Positions 48,467 through 57,503 of a stretch of DNA of 64,000 nt are shown piece by piece. The notes under the pieces are model-generated. The model saw only the letters and a list, made by a program, of their open reading frames with translations, was not told where the DNA came from and ran no database searches. The position numbers and the translations under genes were made by a program. Each line of letters starts with the position of its first letter. Within the stretch, counting starts at the first letter, position 1. The stretch lies in assembly GCF_014334055.1 (NCBI RefSeq), contig NZ_CP060490.1:124001-188000 (forward strand), written 5' to 3'. Source of the stretch: Oscillibacter hominis. Lineage in GTDB: Bacteria > Bacillota > Clostridia > Oscillospirales > Oscillospiraceae.

Positions 48467-49678
48467 ATGACGCAGTCCGATCAGCAAGCAAAGAAAGTTG
48501 CATTCACCACCACCCTTGGCGCGGCCCTGGTGGCGGCCACCACACAGGTAGGGCCGGGCTTTACCACGCAGTCCGCCCTTTTCAGCGCACAGTACCTGGG
48601 TGCCTTCTTCCTCTGCATCATCGCGGCACTGGCGCTGGACATCATCACCCAGGCGAACGTGTACCGCATCCTCTGCTTTACCCGAAAACGCGGCCAGGAG
48701 GTGGCAGCGGCCATCCATCCTGTGGTAGGATACCTTTTGACGGCCATTGTGGTATTTGGCATCTGTGTCTTCCAGTTTTCCAACGTCAGCGGCACCGGGC
48801 TGGGCATGTCTGCACTGTTCGGCACCAGCACCGCGGTCAGCACCGTGCTGTGCGGCCTGATCGCCATGGCGGTGTTTCTCTCCAGGTCCGCCAACAAGAT
48901 CATCAATATCCTGGCCCAGGTGCTGGGCGCGGTTTTGATCCTCACAGCGCTGATTCTGGTGTTTATGGCAAAGCCGCCGGTGGGGGAGATCCCATCCCAG
49001 ATCGCCGGGGCCGACGTCAGTTCCCTGCTGCTGCCCACCATCACCATCCTGGGCAGCGTATGCGGCGGGTACGGCGCCTACATCGGCTCTCACCGCCTGC
49101 TGGATTCCGGCGTCAGCGGCGCGGAAAACTACTACCTCTATAAGCGGACCCAGCTCTTGGGCACCACCACGGTCTACGTGCTGCGTGTGCTGCTGGTGCT
49201 GGTGACCTTCGGCGCGGTGATGCACGGCGCCACCATCGATATGGCCAATCCCGCCCCCTCTTCCTATCAGGCGGTGGCCGGTATGTTCGGATACAGGCTC
49301 TACGGCGCGGTGATCCTGGCCGCGGGAACCACCACCATCCTGGGCGCGGCAGCGATTTTCCTCTCCTTCACCAAGACCCACTTCAAGTGGATCGCTGCCC
49401 ACGAGCGTCAGAGCGCCATTCTCTTCATCGGCATCTGCACCGTTGTGGACGTGTTTTTGGGCCAGCCGGTGAACCTGTTGGTGGCCGCGGGCTCCATCAA
49501 CAGCCTTGTGCTCCCCTTCACCATGCTGGTGATGCTGATCGCCTCCCACAGCAAGCGGATCATGGGCGAGGATTATCGCCATCCCGTCTGGATGACCGTG
49601 GGCGCGGCAGTGGTCTTTGTGGCCGCGGCCTACCTGAGCACCAAGAATATTCCCAATCTGATCGCCTTGTTCCAATAA
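48467..49678 (+). CDS. NRAMP-family transporter, YcsG-like
   Basis: 403 residues; ATG 48467 after CAGGGAGGGAAAAGCAA. About 11 TM segments. The N-terminal LGAALVAATTQVGPGFTTQS replaces the DPGN metal motif of true NRAMP proteins with QVGPG, as in YcsG-type members, and the second-helix part of TM6 is likewise not the MPH metal motif. In Bacillus, ycsG precedes ycsF-kipI-kipA (pxpABC), exactly as here, suggesting uptake of 5-oxoproline or a related amide rather than metal. Role by context is inference. Confidence 0.8.
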   Translation: MTQSDQQAKKVAFTTTLGAALVAATTQVGPGFTTQSALFSAQYLGAFFLCIIAALALDIITQANVYRILCFTRKRGQEVAAAIHPVVGYLLTAIVVFGICVFQFSNVSGTGLGMSALFGTSTAVSTVLCGLIAMAVFLSRSANKIINILAQVLGAVLILTALILVFMAKPPVGEIPSQIAGADVSSLLLPTITILGSVCGGYGAYIGSHRLLDSGVSGAENYYLYKRTQLLGTTTVYVLRVLLVLVTFGAVMHGATIDMANPAPSSYQAVAGMFGYRLYGAVILAAGTTTILGAAAIFLSFTKTHFKWIAAHERQSAILFIGICTVVDVFLGQPVNLLVAAGSINSLVLPFTMLVMLIASHSKRIMGEDYRHPVWMTVGAAVVFVAAAYLSTKNIPNLIALFQ

Positions 49679-49730
49679 AGGCCGTGGGGGAGGCGGCTGC
49701 CTCCCCCGATGTAAAGGAGGATAAACTGCT

Positions 49731-50495
49731 ATGATGAAAATTGATCTCAACAGCGACATCGGCGAGAGCTTCGGCGACTATCGGCTGGGCTGCGATGCGG
49801 AACTCATCCAATATGTGTCCTCTGTCAATCTGGCCTGCGGCTTCCACGCAGGCGACCCCATGGTTATGGAAAAAAGCGTCAGAATGTGTGCCGAGGCCGG
49901 CGTCGCCATCGGCGCACACCCGGGATTTCCCGATCTGATGGGCTTTGGGCGGCGCCAGATGAAACTCTCCTTTGAGGAGGCCAAGACCTACATCAAGTAC
50001 CAGCTGGGCGCGCTGACGGCCTTCACCTCCTCCTGTGGTTTAAAAATCCAGCACCTGAAGGCCCATGGCGCATTCGGCAACATGGCGCTGAAGGATGAGA
50101 CGCTGGCCCGGGCCATCTGCACCGCCGTGGCGGAGGTGGACCCCACCATTATTGTGATGAGCCTGCCCGGCTGCTGCGTGGTGAAAGAGGCGCAGAAGAT
50201 GGGCCTGCGGTTTGCAAACGAGGTCTTTGCCGACCGGGCCTACAACGAGGACTGCACCCTGGTGGCCAGGGGGACGCCCGGCGCCATGATCGAGGACCCG
50301 GACCTTGCCACGGAGCGGGTCATCCGCATGATCAAGGAGAAGAAGGTCACTGCCATCACAGGAAAGGACATCGATATCGACTGCCACACGGTCTGCGTCC
50401 ACGGCGACACGCCTTCGGCCATTGAGATCGTGAAGAAGATGCGCGCCGCCCTGGAGGCGGAGGGCATTGAGATTGCGAACCTCTCCGACCGGTAA
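49731..50495 (+). CDS. pxpA: 5-oxoprolinase subunit PxpA (LamB/YcsF family)
   Basis: 254 residues; ATG 49731 or 49734 after AAAGGAGGATAAACTGCT. Canonical start MMKIDLNSDIGESFGDYRLG, then SSVNLACGFHAGDPMVM, GAHPGFPDLMGFGRRQM and LKIQHLKAHGAFGNMAL. PxpA forms an ATP-dependent 5-oxoprolinase with PxpB and PxpC that opens pyroglutamate to glutamate in the cytoplasm. It is the first of the three contiguous subunits and follows the YcsG-like transporter by 52 bp. The biotin-carrier genes that sometimes flank this cluster are absent. Confidence 0.93.
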   Translation: MMKIDLNSDIGESFGDYRLGCDAELIQYVSSVNLACGFHAGDPMVMEKSVRMCAEAGVAIGAHPGFPDLMGFGRRQMKLSFEEAKTYIKYQLGALTAFTSSCGLKIQHLKAHGAFGNMALKDETLARAICTAVAEVDPTIIVMSLPGCCVVKEAQKMGLRFANEVFADRAYNEDCTLVARGTPGAMIEDPDLATERVIRMIKEKKVTAITGKDIDIDCHTVCVHGDTPSAIEIVKKMRAALEAEGIEIANLSDR

Positions 50496-50524
50496 TTGCG
50501 GGACTCCCAAAAGGAGGGATCAGA

Positions 50525-51262
50525 TTGGAAGCCAAATTTTTAACCAACGGCGATGCGGCCATCTCCATCCAGGTGGGCGACCGGATTAGCCTGGAGGTCA
50601 GCAAGCGGGTGCGCTCGCTGCTGCGCGCCCTGGAGGCGGAGCCCATCGAGGGGGTGGAGGAGCTGCTGCCCACCTACTGTTCGCTGATGATCCACTATGA
50701 GCCGGGGACCATCCGCTATGACGCGCTGGTGGAGCAGTGCCGCCGGCGGGTGGAAGCGCTGCCGGACACGGCGGAGGAGGGCGCGGAGGAGGAGATGGTC
50801 TGCGAAATCCCCGTGCTCTACGGCGGTGTGTGCGGCGAGGATTTGCAGGAGGTGGCCGGCTACCACCAGATGAGCGTGCAGCAGGTCATTGACGCCCACA
50901 CCGCAAAGGACAACTACACCTATATGCTGGGCGCCGCACCGGGCATGGCCTATCTGGGGGCGGAGAACGGGCTGCACATGCCCCGCCGCCAGACCTCCCG
51001 CACCCAGGTGGAGCAGGGCGCCGTCATCATCTGGGAAAACCAGACCATCATCATGCCCATCACCTATCCCACTGGGTGGCAGGTCATCGGCAAGACCCCG
51101 GTGGAGGTGTTCGACATGGGCGAGCCGGACCCGTTTTTGATGAAAGCGGGGCAGTGGGTTCGCTTCCGCTCCATCGACAGGGCGGAGTATGAGGACATTG
51201 CGGCTAAGGTCCGCGCCGGCGCCTATCAGTGCCGCTTTTATCGGAAGGAGGCGGCAAAATGA
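50525..51262 (+). CDS. pxpB: 5-oxoprolinase subunit PxpB (KipI-like)
   Basis: 245 residues starting at TTG 50525, with AAAAGGAGGGATCAGA immediately upstream. Matches KipI/PxpB (carboxyltransferase domain subdomain C/D): LTNGDAAISIQVGDRISLEV, IPVLYGGVCGEDLQEVAGYH, YMLGAAPGMAYLGAE, LPxPRR-like LHMPRRQTSRTQVEQGAV and TYPTGWQVIGKTPVEVFD. It is coupled to PxpC by a 4-bp ATGA overlap. In Bacillus the orthologue also inhibits the sporulation kinase KinA; whether that applies here is unknown. Confidence 0.92.
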   Translation: MEAKFLTNGDAAISIQVGDRISLEVSKRVRSLLRALEAEPIEGVEELLPTYCSLMIHYEPGTIRYDALVEQCRRRVEALPDTAEEGAEEEMVCEIPVLYGGVCGEDLQEVAGYHQMSVQQVIDAHTAKDNYTYMLGAAPGMAYLGAENGLHMPRRQTSRTQVEQGAVIIWENQTIIMPITYPTGWQVIGKTPVEVFDMGEPDPFLMKAGQWVRFRSIDRAEYEDIAAKVRAGAYQCRFYRKEAAK

Positions 51263-52284
51263 GCATCCTGGTGGAACAGGGCGGCCTTTTGACCACGGTC
51301 CAGGACCGGGGCCGCCGGGGCTGGCAGCAGTATGGCGTGCCTGTGGCCGGAGCCATGGATCAGCAGGCCATGATGCTGGCTAACCTCCTGGTGGACAATG
51401 ACGAGGGCGAGGCGGTTTTGGAGGCCACCGTCCTGGGCCCCGCGCTGCGCTTTCAGACGGCCAACGTCTTTGCCGTCACCGGCGGAGACCTCTCACCGCA
51501 GCTCAATGGGCAGGTGATCCCCATGTACCGGGCCGTGGCGGCCGGGGCCGGGGACAAACTGACCTTCGGCGGGCTGAAAACCGGGTTCCGGGCCTACATC
51601 GCCTTTGCCGGCGGGCTGGATGTCCCGCTGGTGATGAACAGCCGCTCCACCCACCTGCGGGGGAAATTCGGCGGCTATGAGGGCCGCAGGCTGATGCCCG
51701 GGGACGAGATCGGCTTTGCCGCGCCCCGCCCCACGCTGCCCAATCTCCCGGCGCGCAGATGCGATCCGGAGGAGATACCCGGCGCGGAGCTCTGGCTGCG
51801 GGTGATCCGGGGGCCGCAGGACAAGGCGTTTACCCCCAAGGGCCTGGATACCTTTTTCTCCAGCGAGTACACCATCACCAATGAGTGCGACCGCACCGGC
51901 GCCAAGTTAGAGGGCAGCGGGATTGAGCATGTGAAAGACGGAAACATCATCTCCGACGGGATTGCGTTTGGCTCGGTGCAGGTGCCCTCCAACGGCCAGC
52001 CCATCATCATGCTGGCCGACCGCCTGCCCACCGGAGGCTATACCAAAATCGCCACCGTGATCTCCGTGGACATCCCCAGGCTGGCCCAGAGCAAGCCCGG
52101 AACCAAAATCCGGTTCCGGGAGGTCAGCGTACAGCAGGCCCAGGACCTCTATGTCCAGGCCATGGGCCGGCGGCGGGAGCTGGCCCAACGCATCCGCGGC
52201 GCCGCCGTGGCAGCAGACGTCCGCCGATTTCTTGTCCGCCTGGAGGGCAGAGAGTACCAGGTGAGCGTGGAACGGTGCGAGTGA
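51259..52284 (+). CDS. pxpC: 5-oxoprolinase subunit PxpC (KipA-like)
   Basis: 341 residues; ATG 51259 overlaps the PxpB stop. Canonical PxpC text: ILVEQGGLLTTVQDRGRRGW, QQYGVPVAGAMDQQAMMLAN, LVDNDEGEAVLEATVLGPA, SRSTHLRGKFGGYEGRRL and MLADRLPTGGYTKIATVISV. Carboxyltransferase subdomain fold; the catalytic site forms with PxpB. End of the second catabolic island. A perfect 17-bp hairpin lies ~100 bp downstream. Confidence 0.92.
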   Translation: MSILVEQGGLLTTVQDRGRRGWQQYGVPVAGAMDQQAMMLANLLVDNDEGEAVLEATVLGPALRFQTANVFAVTGGDLSPQLNGQVIPMYRAVAAGAGDKLTFGGLKTGFRAYIAFAGGLDVPLVMNSRSTHLRGKFGGYEGRRLMPGDEIGFAAPRPTLPNLPARRCDPEEIPGAELWLRVIRGPQDKAFTPKGLDTFFSSEYTITNECDRTGAKLEGSGIEHVKDGNIISDGIAFGSVQVPSNGQPIIMLADRLPTGGYTKIATVISVDIPRLAQSKPGTKIRFREVSVQQAQDLYVQAMGRRRELAQRIRGAAVAADVRRFLVRLEGREYQVSVERCE

Positions 52285-52381
52285 GCCCGCGGAAAGAGGA
52301 GGCAGTGTTAAGTCTCTGCCGCTTCAATCCCTTATCGGGGCGGCCTAAAGAATCATGACCTTCTCAGCATCTCCTATCTCG

Positions 52382-52419
52382 CCGGGCAGGGCGGGGCCAT
52401 TTGGCCCCGCCCTGCCCGG
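52382..52419 (+). terminator. Terminator after pxpC
   Basis: Perfect 17-bp GC-rich stem (52382-52398 / 52403-52419) with ATTT loop; the trailing T-tract is weak (TTCCC). The rest of the 437-bp gap 52285-52721 holds no convincing gene. Confidence 0.65.
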
Positions 52420-52539
52420 TTCCCTGCTCGTCTGACCATATGCCGTGGCAAAAGACGGCGCCCGGGCAAACCGCTGCCGCAAAGCTTGCAGCAGCGGGCT
52501 TTTTTGCAGAAAGAGCCTGTGAGCTGGTGCGGAAATTTC

Positions 52540-52568
52540 TTTTCATGCTGGGCAAACTGTGATAAAAT
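52540..52568 (+). promoter_or_regulatory. Possible promoter of the multidomain-protein cluster
   Basis: TTTTCA (52540-52545), 17 bp, TAAAAT (52563-52568), ~155 bp before the start codon. Match is modest. A GC-rich inverted repeat (GCGGCC...GGCCGC) lies just before the gene in the leader. Confidence 0.35.
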
Positions 52569-52721
52569 AACGGAAATCGGCAGGTGAGGGCATATAGTTG
52601 GATGCATCAGGGCTTGAACGCATGACTTGGCCGTTCAGGCCTGCGCCTGCCGTTCGGTGGTACTGCGGCCTCACGGCCGCTGTATGGAAAAGAAGTACGC
52701 CCTGACGGAAGGAGCGAGGAT

Positions 52722-55700
52722 ATGAAAAGCCGGATCGGCAGACAGTGGGAAAACGCCTTTGACCAGCCCCACTTTACAGCCCGTCTCAGCGACGTGGCCA
52801 GCGGGGAGCTCTTCCGCGGCGCCGACTGGGCGGCGCTGTTCAGCGGGCTCATGCGCAGGGGAAAGCGGCTGCGGTGCGCCGATGCGGTGGGGCGCTGCCT
52901 GCCCCTGCTGGAAAAGATCGCCCCGGAGCCGGAGGAGGGCTGGCTCAGCTGCGCCTACCATGTGGCCTGTCAAATCCAGTTTCCCCACCTGAAGAGTGTA
53001 TACACCCCGGCTCAGCGGGACGGGGCCGTGTGTCTGCTTCAGGCCATCCAGCTTCTGCTGGGGGAGGAGCGCGCGGCCTTTGACCCCATGTGGGACTTTG
53101 CCTTCTGCACGGCCGAGGAGGTTCATCTCAGCGACCGGGCGGAGGAGTACCAGGGCTTTCTGCGGTCCTGGCGGGAGGACTACGTCTATGAACTGATGCG
53201 CCTTTCCTGTGAGGCGACCCCTTTTTCCACCCTGCCCCACATCGCAGGGGTGCACCATGTGGCCATGACGGTTTCCCGGGAGCTGGCGGCCGCCGGCGCC
53301 CCGGTGGACCCGGCCCTGGTCTCCGCCGCATCGGCCTGCCATGACATCGGCAAGTTTGGCTGCCGGGCGGGGGAGAAGGTGCCCTACCTGCACTACTACT
53401 ACACCGACGGATGGTGTGTCCGCCGGGGCCTGGCCTCGGTGGGCCACATCGCCGCCAACCACTCCACCTGGGATCTGGAGCTGGAGAACCTCTCCATGGA
53501 GTCCCTGTGCCTCATCTATGCCGATTTCCGGGTAAAGGAGGACGGGGCAGGGCGGATGAAGGTCTTCCCTCTGGAGGAGTCCTTCCAGGTGATTTTGAGC
53601 AAATTGGACAATGTGGATCAGGCCAAGCGGCTGCGCTACGAGTATGTCTATCTGAAACTCCACGACTTTGAGGACTATATGCGCTCCCTGGGGGTGGACG
53701 TGACGCTCCTGGGCCGCCCCACGGAGCCCAGGGCTGCCCGGGACACGGCGCTGATGAGCCCGGACGAGGCGGTGGAGGCGCTGCGGATGATGGCGGTGGA
53801 GCACAATCTGCAGCTGATGCACCGCTTTGGCCACGAGCGGCTCTTCGGCAATTTGCTGGAGGCGGCCCGCAGCGAGAAGAGCTGGACCAAGGTCAGGGCC
53901 TATCTCAGTATCTTTGAGGAGTATTTCACCTATCTGAACGCCACCCAAAAGACCCAGACCCTGGGGTTCCTCTATGAGCTGCTGATGTTTCCGGAGGGGG
54001 ACATCCGCCGCCAGGCGGCGGCGCTGATCGGGCGGATCATCGCCCGCTTCAACCTGGGCTACCGCAAGGAGCTTCCGCCGGGAGCCGGCCCCACGGAGGA
54101 CGAGGAGACCCAGTTTGCCCTCTGGGGCCAGTATTTGCTGATGCTGGTCTCACCGGATCATAAGCTGACGCCCTGGCAGAAAAAGCACATCCGCTACGCG
54201 CTGAAAATCGTGGTGGAGCGGGTGCTGGAGGACTGCCGGAGCCAGGACACGGAGAGGTTCATCGCCGAGTTGGTGCAGCTCTATAAAGAGCCGGGGAGGG
54301 ATGAGGAAGCGGCCTTTGCCCTGCTGGACGCGCTGTACTTTCTGCCCATGGACCTCTGCGGTGACGGGGCGGTGGACACACTGCTGCGCTTCACCGCCGC
54401 CCAGCTCCCCCGGGAGAGCCTGACCCTCCGGGCGGCGGCACTGCGCTTTTTGCTCCATGCCGTACAGGGAGGGGTGGACCGGGCCGCCAAAGTGGCTGAG
54501 CGCGCCGAGTGCGGCGGAAGCTGGGCGCTGAAGTATCTCCGGGACGCGGCCCTGGGCCACCCGGAGCCCTGCCCGCCGAAGGTGGCAAGCGAGCTCTTCC
54601 TGGACAATTTGAAAAGCTCCACGCCGTGGGTGCTCAAGGATGTGAACATCCGCCTTCTGGAGACCCAGGCCAAGGGAGACATGCTCCACATCGCGACCCA
54701 CTTTTCCAACCTCATCAAGGTCAGCGAGACCATTGTGGTCCGATACTCCGCAGGAGAATCGCTGCTGCGCATTGCCCGGTCACTGAGCTACGACCAGCGC
54801 AACGAAGTGGCGGTGGAGCTGACCAAGGGCCTGGAGGTGGGCCAGTACGAGTTCTCCAAATACATCCCTCAGTGCCTGGGGGAGTTCTGCCTGTTCCTGC
54901 GGCCCTCGGAGCTGGACGAGACCATCGAGCGGCTGGGCCAGCTGCTCTCCAGCCCCAACGACAGCGTGGTCAGCGCGTCGCTGACCACGGTGGGCGTGGT
55001 GCTGGAGCACTATGCGGTCTACCCGGAGCGGTTCCATGAGCCGGAGCGGACGGTGGAGCTGCGCCGGCGGAAGCTGGCGGGGATGCTGCTCAAGGGCCTG
55101 GCTTCCTACCGCTCGGCGGTGCGCCAGGAGGCCATGTGGGTCTTTGGCCGGGGCCTTTTCGGCTCTGACGTGCTGTCTGAAGCGGACAAGGAAAAGCTCT
55201 TCACCCTGGTGGCCAAAAAGCTGCTCTTTTTGTTCAGCGAGTACCCCGGCGGGGAACTGACCCTCTTCTACCGGGCGGCGGCGCTGTCCCATCTGTACCG
55301 CTTTTTGATCCGCCACCAGATCGCGGTGGGCGACTTCCCCTTTGAGCGGCGGAGCAAGGTGGCCTTTTTCCCCGGCACCTTTGACCCCTTCACCCTGTCC
55401 CACAAGGGCATTGTCCGGGAGATCCGGGACATGGGGTTTGAGGTGTTTTTGGCGGTGGATGAGTTCTCCTGGTCCAAAAAGACACAGCCCAGCCTGGTCC
55501 GGCGGCAGATTGTCGGCCTGTCCGTGGCTGACGAGTTCCACGTGCACCTTTTCCCCCACGACATCCCGGTGAACATCGCCAACCCCCATGACCTGCACCG
55601 GCTGCGCCGGCTGTTCGCCGGGCGGGAGCTCTATCTGGCCGTGGGCTCCGACGTGATCGCAGGCGCCTCCTCCTACCGGGCGGAGCCGGTGGAGGATTCG

Positions 55701-57449
55701 GTCCACTCATTGAACCACATCGTGTTCCGGCGCCAGAGCAGCCTCCACGGCCCCGGCGGCGAGGCGGACCTCTCCCGGCTGACCGGCAAGGTGGTGGAGC
55801 TGCAGCTGCCCACCCATCTGGAGGACATCAGCTCCACCCAGATCCGGGAGAACATCGATCTCAACCGGGACATCTCCAACCTCATCGACCCGGCGGTGCA
55901 GGAGTTCATCTACCAAAACGGCCTCTATCTGAGGGAGCCCCAGTATAAGCCGCTGATGCATGCCAACCCGCTGCGCTTTGACTATGTGGAGCACCCGGCA
56001 AGGGAACTGCTGGAGGAGCTGGCCCAGGCTGTGGAGGCAGAGCCCTACCAGCGGGGCGTCATCTGCCGGGAGCTCTTTGACGACGATGATGCGGTGATGA
56101 TCCTGCGCATGGGGGCGGAGGAGCGCATCCTGGGTTTTGCGGCGCTGCGGAGCATCCGGGTTGCGGAGCTCTACTCCGCCCTGGGCAGCCGGGAGCAGGC
56201 GGATTACATCCGCAACCAGGCTGCGGGCCGGCTGCTGCTGCTCACCGGGCTCTACAAGGCCCAAGGGAGTTTTGATACGGAGCAGCTGCTGCTGACGGAG
56301 GTGCTGGCCCGGGCGCTGAACGAGGAGTGCAGCTATGGGCTGTTCTGCCCCCGGGACGGAAGTATGCGCTCGGCCACCATAGAGACCATGCAGCGCCAGG
56401 GCTTTGTCCGAACCCCGGACATAGAGGGGGCAAGGCCTGCCATGCTGGTGGATATGCGTTCTCCGGTGGTGCTGCTTCAGAATATGGAGACCGCCATCAA
56501 GGCACCGTTTTCCACCAATAAACGGGTGCTGGAGGCGGTGCGCCTGGCCCACAGGCGGCTTCAGACCTCGGTGACGGGGCTGTATCCCGGCACGCTGCTG
56601 CTGAGCCTCAACGCCCAGGTGATCCACCACCGCCTGGTGGAGAAGATCACGGCCATCAACGGCGTGAGCGCCGTGCCGGAGACGCCCCGGAAATTGGGGG
56701 AGAATATGTGCGTGCCCTTTGGCAAGCTGCTGCGGGGCAGCGCCGTGCCCAACACGGTGACCAAGACCATTCACACGGACAAGGTCTACACCCCGGATTT
56801 AAAGAGCATGACCATCGAGGCGTTCCCCTATTACGCGCCCCTGCCCAGCCAGGTGCGCACGGTGAAGTCCTTTGGCCGCCCGGTGATCTTAGTGGATGAC
56901 CTGCTCCACTCCGGCGACCGCATCCGGGTGCTGGACCCGCTGATCCGGGCGGAACAGCTCCAGATCCGGGAGGTGCTGGTGGGCTTTTTGTCCGGCCGGG
57001 GCAGGGACCTGATGGAGACCCGGGGACGCCCGGTGGACTGCGTCTACTTTGTGCCCAATCTGCAGGCCTGGTTTGTGGAGTCCACCCTCTACCCCTTCAT
57101 CGGCGGCGATACGGTCCGGCGGGAGGGGCGGCCGGGACTGGTGCCCTCCATCAATATGATCCTGCCCTACACCTACCCGGCCTTCCATCAGGCATGTGAC
57201 CGGCGCGCCACCTTTGAGTTCTCCCGGGTCTGCCTGGAGAATTCCCGGGACATCCTGCTGGCCATTGAGGGCGAGTACCGCTCCCAGTTTGGAAAGAACC
57301 TGACCCTTTCCCGGCTCAGCGAGGCGGTGATCCTGCCCCTGTGCCCGGACAAGGGCGGCTGTATGCACTACGACCCGGCCCTGGCCGCGTCTGAATATCT
57401 GGAAAACGACCTCGCCCAGCTGATGCGCCTGCGCAAGCTCTTCGACTGA
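52722..57449 (+). CDS. 1575-residue multidomain protein: HD, helical repeats, nucleotidylyltransferase, GNAT-like, PRTase-like
   Basis: ATG 52722 follows GGAAGGAGCGAGGAT. HD-type phosphohydrolase region at ~170-250 (GVHHVAMTVSREL, then H207-D208 in ACHDIGKFG, later HIAANHSTWD). Residues ~360-860 are helical, HEAT-like. A cytidylyltransferase/NMNAT-like Rossmann domain spans ~875-1065: PGTFDPFTLSH at ~884, with TLSH in place of HxGH, and ISSTQIR-type SSTQIREN at ~1038. Residues ~1110-1260 look GNAT-like (ILGFAALRSI, ETMQRQGFVRTP). A type I PRTase PRPP loop VILVDDLLHSGDR lies at ~1388, and a conserved C-terminal region with CPDKGGCMHYDP ends the protein. Cytoplasmic; nucleotide/NAD-precursor chemistry is suggested, not shown. 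Confidence 0.8.
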   Translation: MKSRIGRQWENAFDQPHFTARLSDVASGELFRGADWAALFSGLMRRGKRLRCADAVGRCLPLLEKIAPEPEEGWLSCAYHVACQIQFPHLKSVYTPAQRDGAVCLLQAIQLLLGEERAAFDPMWDFAFCTAEEVHLSDRAEEYQGFLRSWREDYVYELMRLSCEATPFSTLPHIAGVHHVAMTVSRELAAAGAPVDPALVSAASACHDIGKFGCRAGEKVPYLHYYYTDGWCVRRGLASVGHIAANHSTWDLELENLSMESLCLIYADFRVKEDGAGRMKVFPLEESFQVILSKLDNVDQAKRLRYEYVYLKLHDFEDYMRSLGVDVTLLGRPTEPRAARDTALMSPDEAVEALRMMAVEHNLQLMHRFGHERLFGNLLEAARSEKSWTKVRAYLSIFEEYFTYLNATQKTQTLGFLYELLMFPEGDIRRQAAALIGRIIARFNLGYRKELPPGAGPTEDEETQFALWGQYLLMLVSPDHKLTPWQKKHIRYALKIVVERVLEDCRSQDTERFIAELVQLYKEPGRDEEAAFALLDALYFLPMDLCGDGAVDTLLRFTAAQLPRESLTLRAAALRFLLHAVQGGVDRAAKVAERAECGGSWALKYLRDAALGHPEPCPPKVASELFLDNLKSSTPWVLKDVNIRLLETQAKGDMLHIATHFSNLIKVSETIVVRYSAGESLLRIARSLSYDQRNEVAVELTKGLEVGQYEFSKYIPQCLGEFCLFLRPSELDETIERLGQLLSSPNDSVVSASLTTVGVVLEHYAVYPERFHEPERTVELRRRKLAGMLLKGLASYRSAVRQEAMWVFGRGLFGSDVLSEADKEKLFTLVAKKLLFLFSEYPGGELTLFYRAAALSHLYRFLIRHQIAVGDFPFERRSKVAFFPGTFDPFTLSHKGIVREIRDMGFEVFLAVDEFSWSKKTQPSLVRRQIVGLSVADEFHVHLFPHDIPVNIANPHDLHRLRRLFAGRELYLAVGSDVIAGASSYRAEPVEDSVHSLNHIVFRRQSSLHGPGGEADLSRLTGKVVELQLPTHLEDISSTQIRENIDLNRDISNLIDPAVQEFIYQNGLYLREPQYKPLMHANPLRFDYVEHPARELLEELAQAVEAEPYQRGVICRELFDDDDAVMILRMGAEERILGFAALRSIRVAELYSALGSREQADYIRNQAAGRLLLLTGLYKAQGSFDTEQLLLTEVLARALNEECSYGLFCPRDGSMRSATIETMQRQGFVRTPDIEGARPAMLVDMRSPVVLLQNMETAIKAPFSTNKRVLEAVRLAHRRLQTSVTGLYPGTLLLSLNAQVIHHRLVEKITAINGVSAVPETPRKLGENMCVPFGKLLRGSAVPNTVTKTIHTDKVYTPDLKSMTIEAFPYYAPLPSQVRTVKSFGRPVILVDDLLHSGDRIRVLDPLIRAEQLQIREVLVGFLSGRGRDLMETRGRPVDCVYFVPNLQAWFVESTLYPFIGGDTVRREGRPGLVPSINMILPYTYPAFHQACDRRATFEFSRVCLENSRDILLAIEGEYRSQFGKNLTLSRLSEAVILPLCPDKGGCMHYDPALAASEYLENDLAQLMRLRKLFD

Positions 57450-57503
57450 CCGGCGCAGAGGGCCGCGCATAGACTGAGCCAAATGAAGAAAAGAGGGATT
57501 CCC

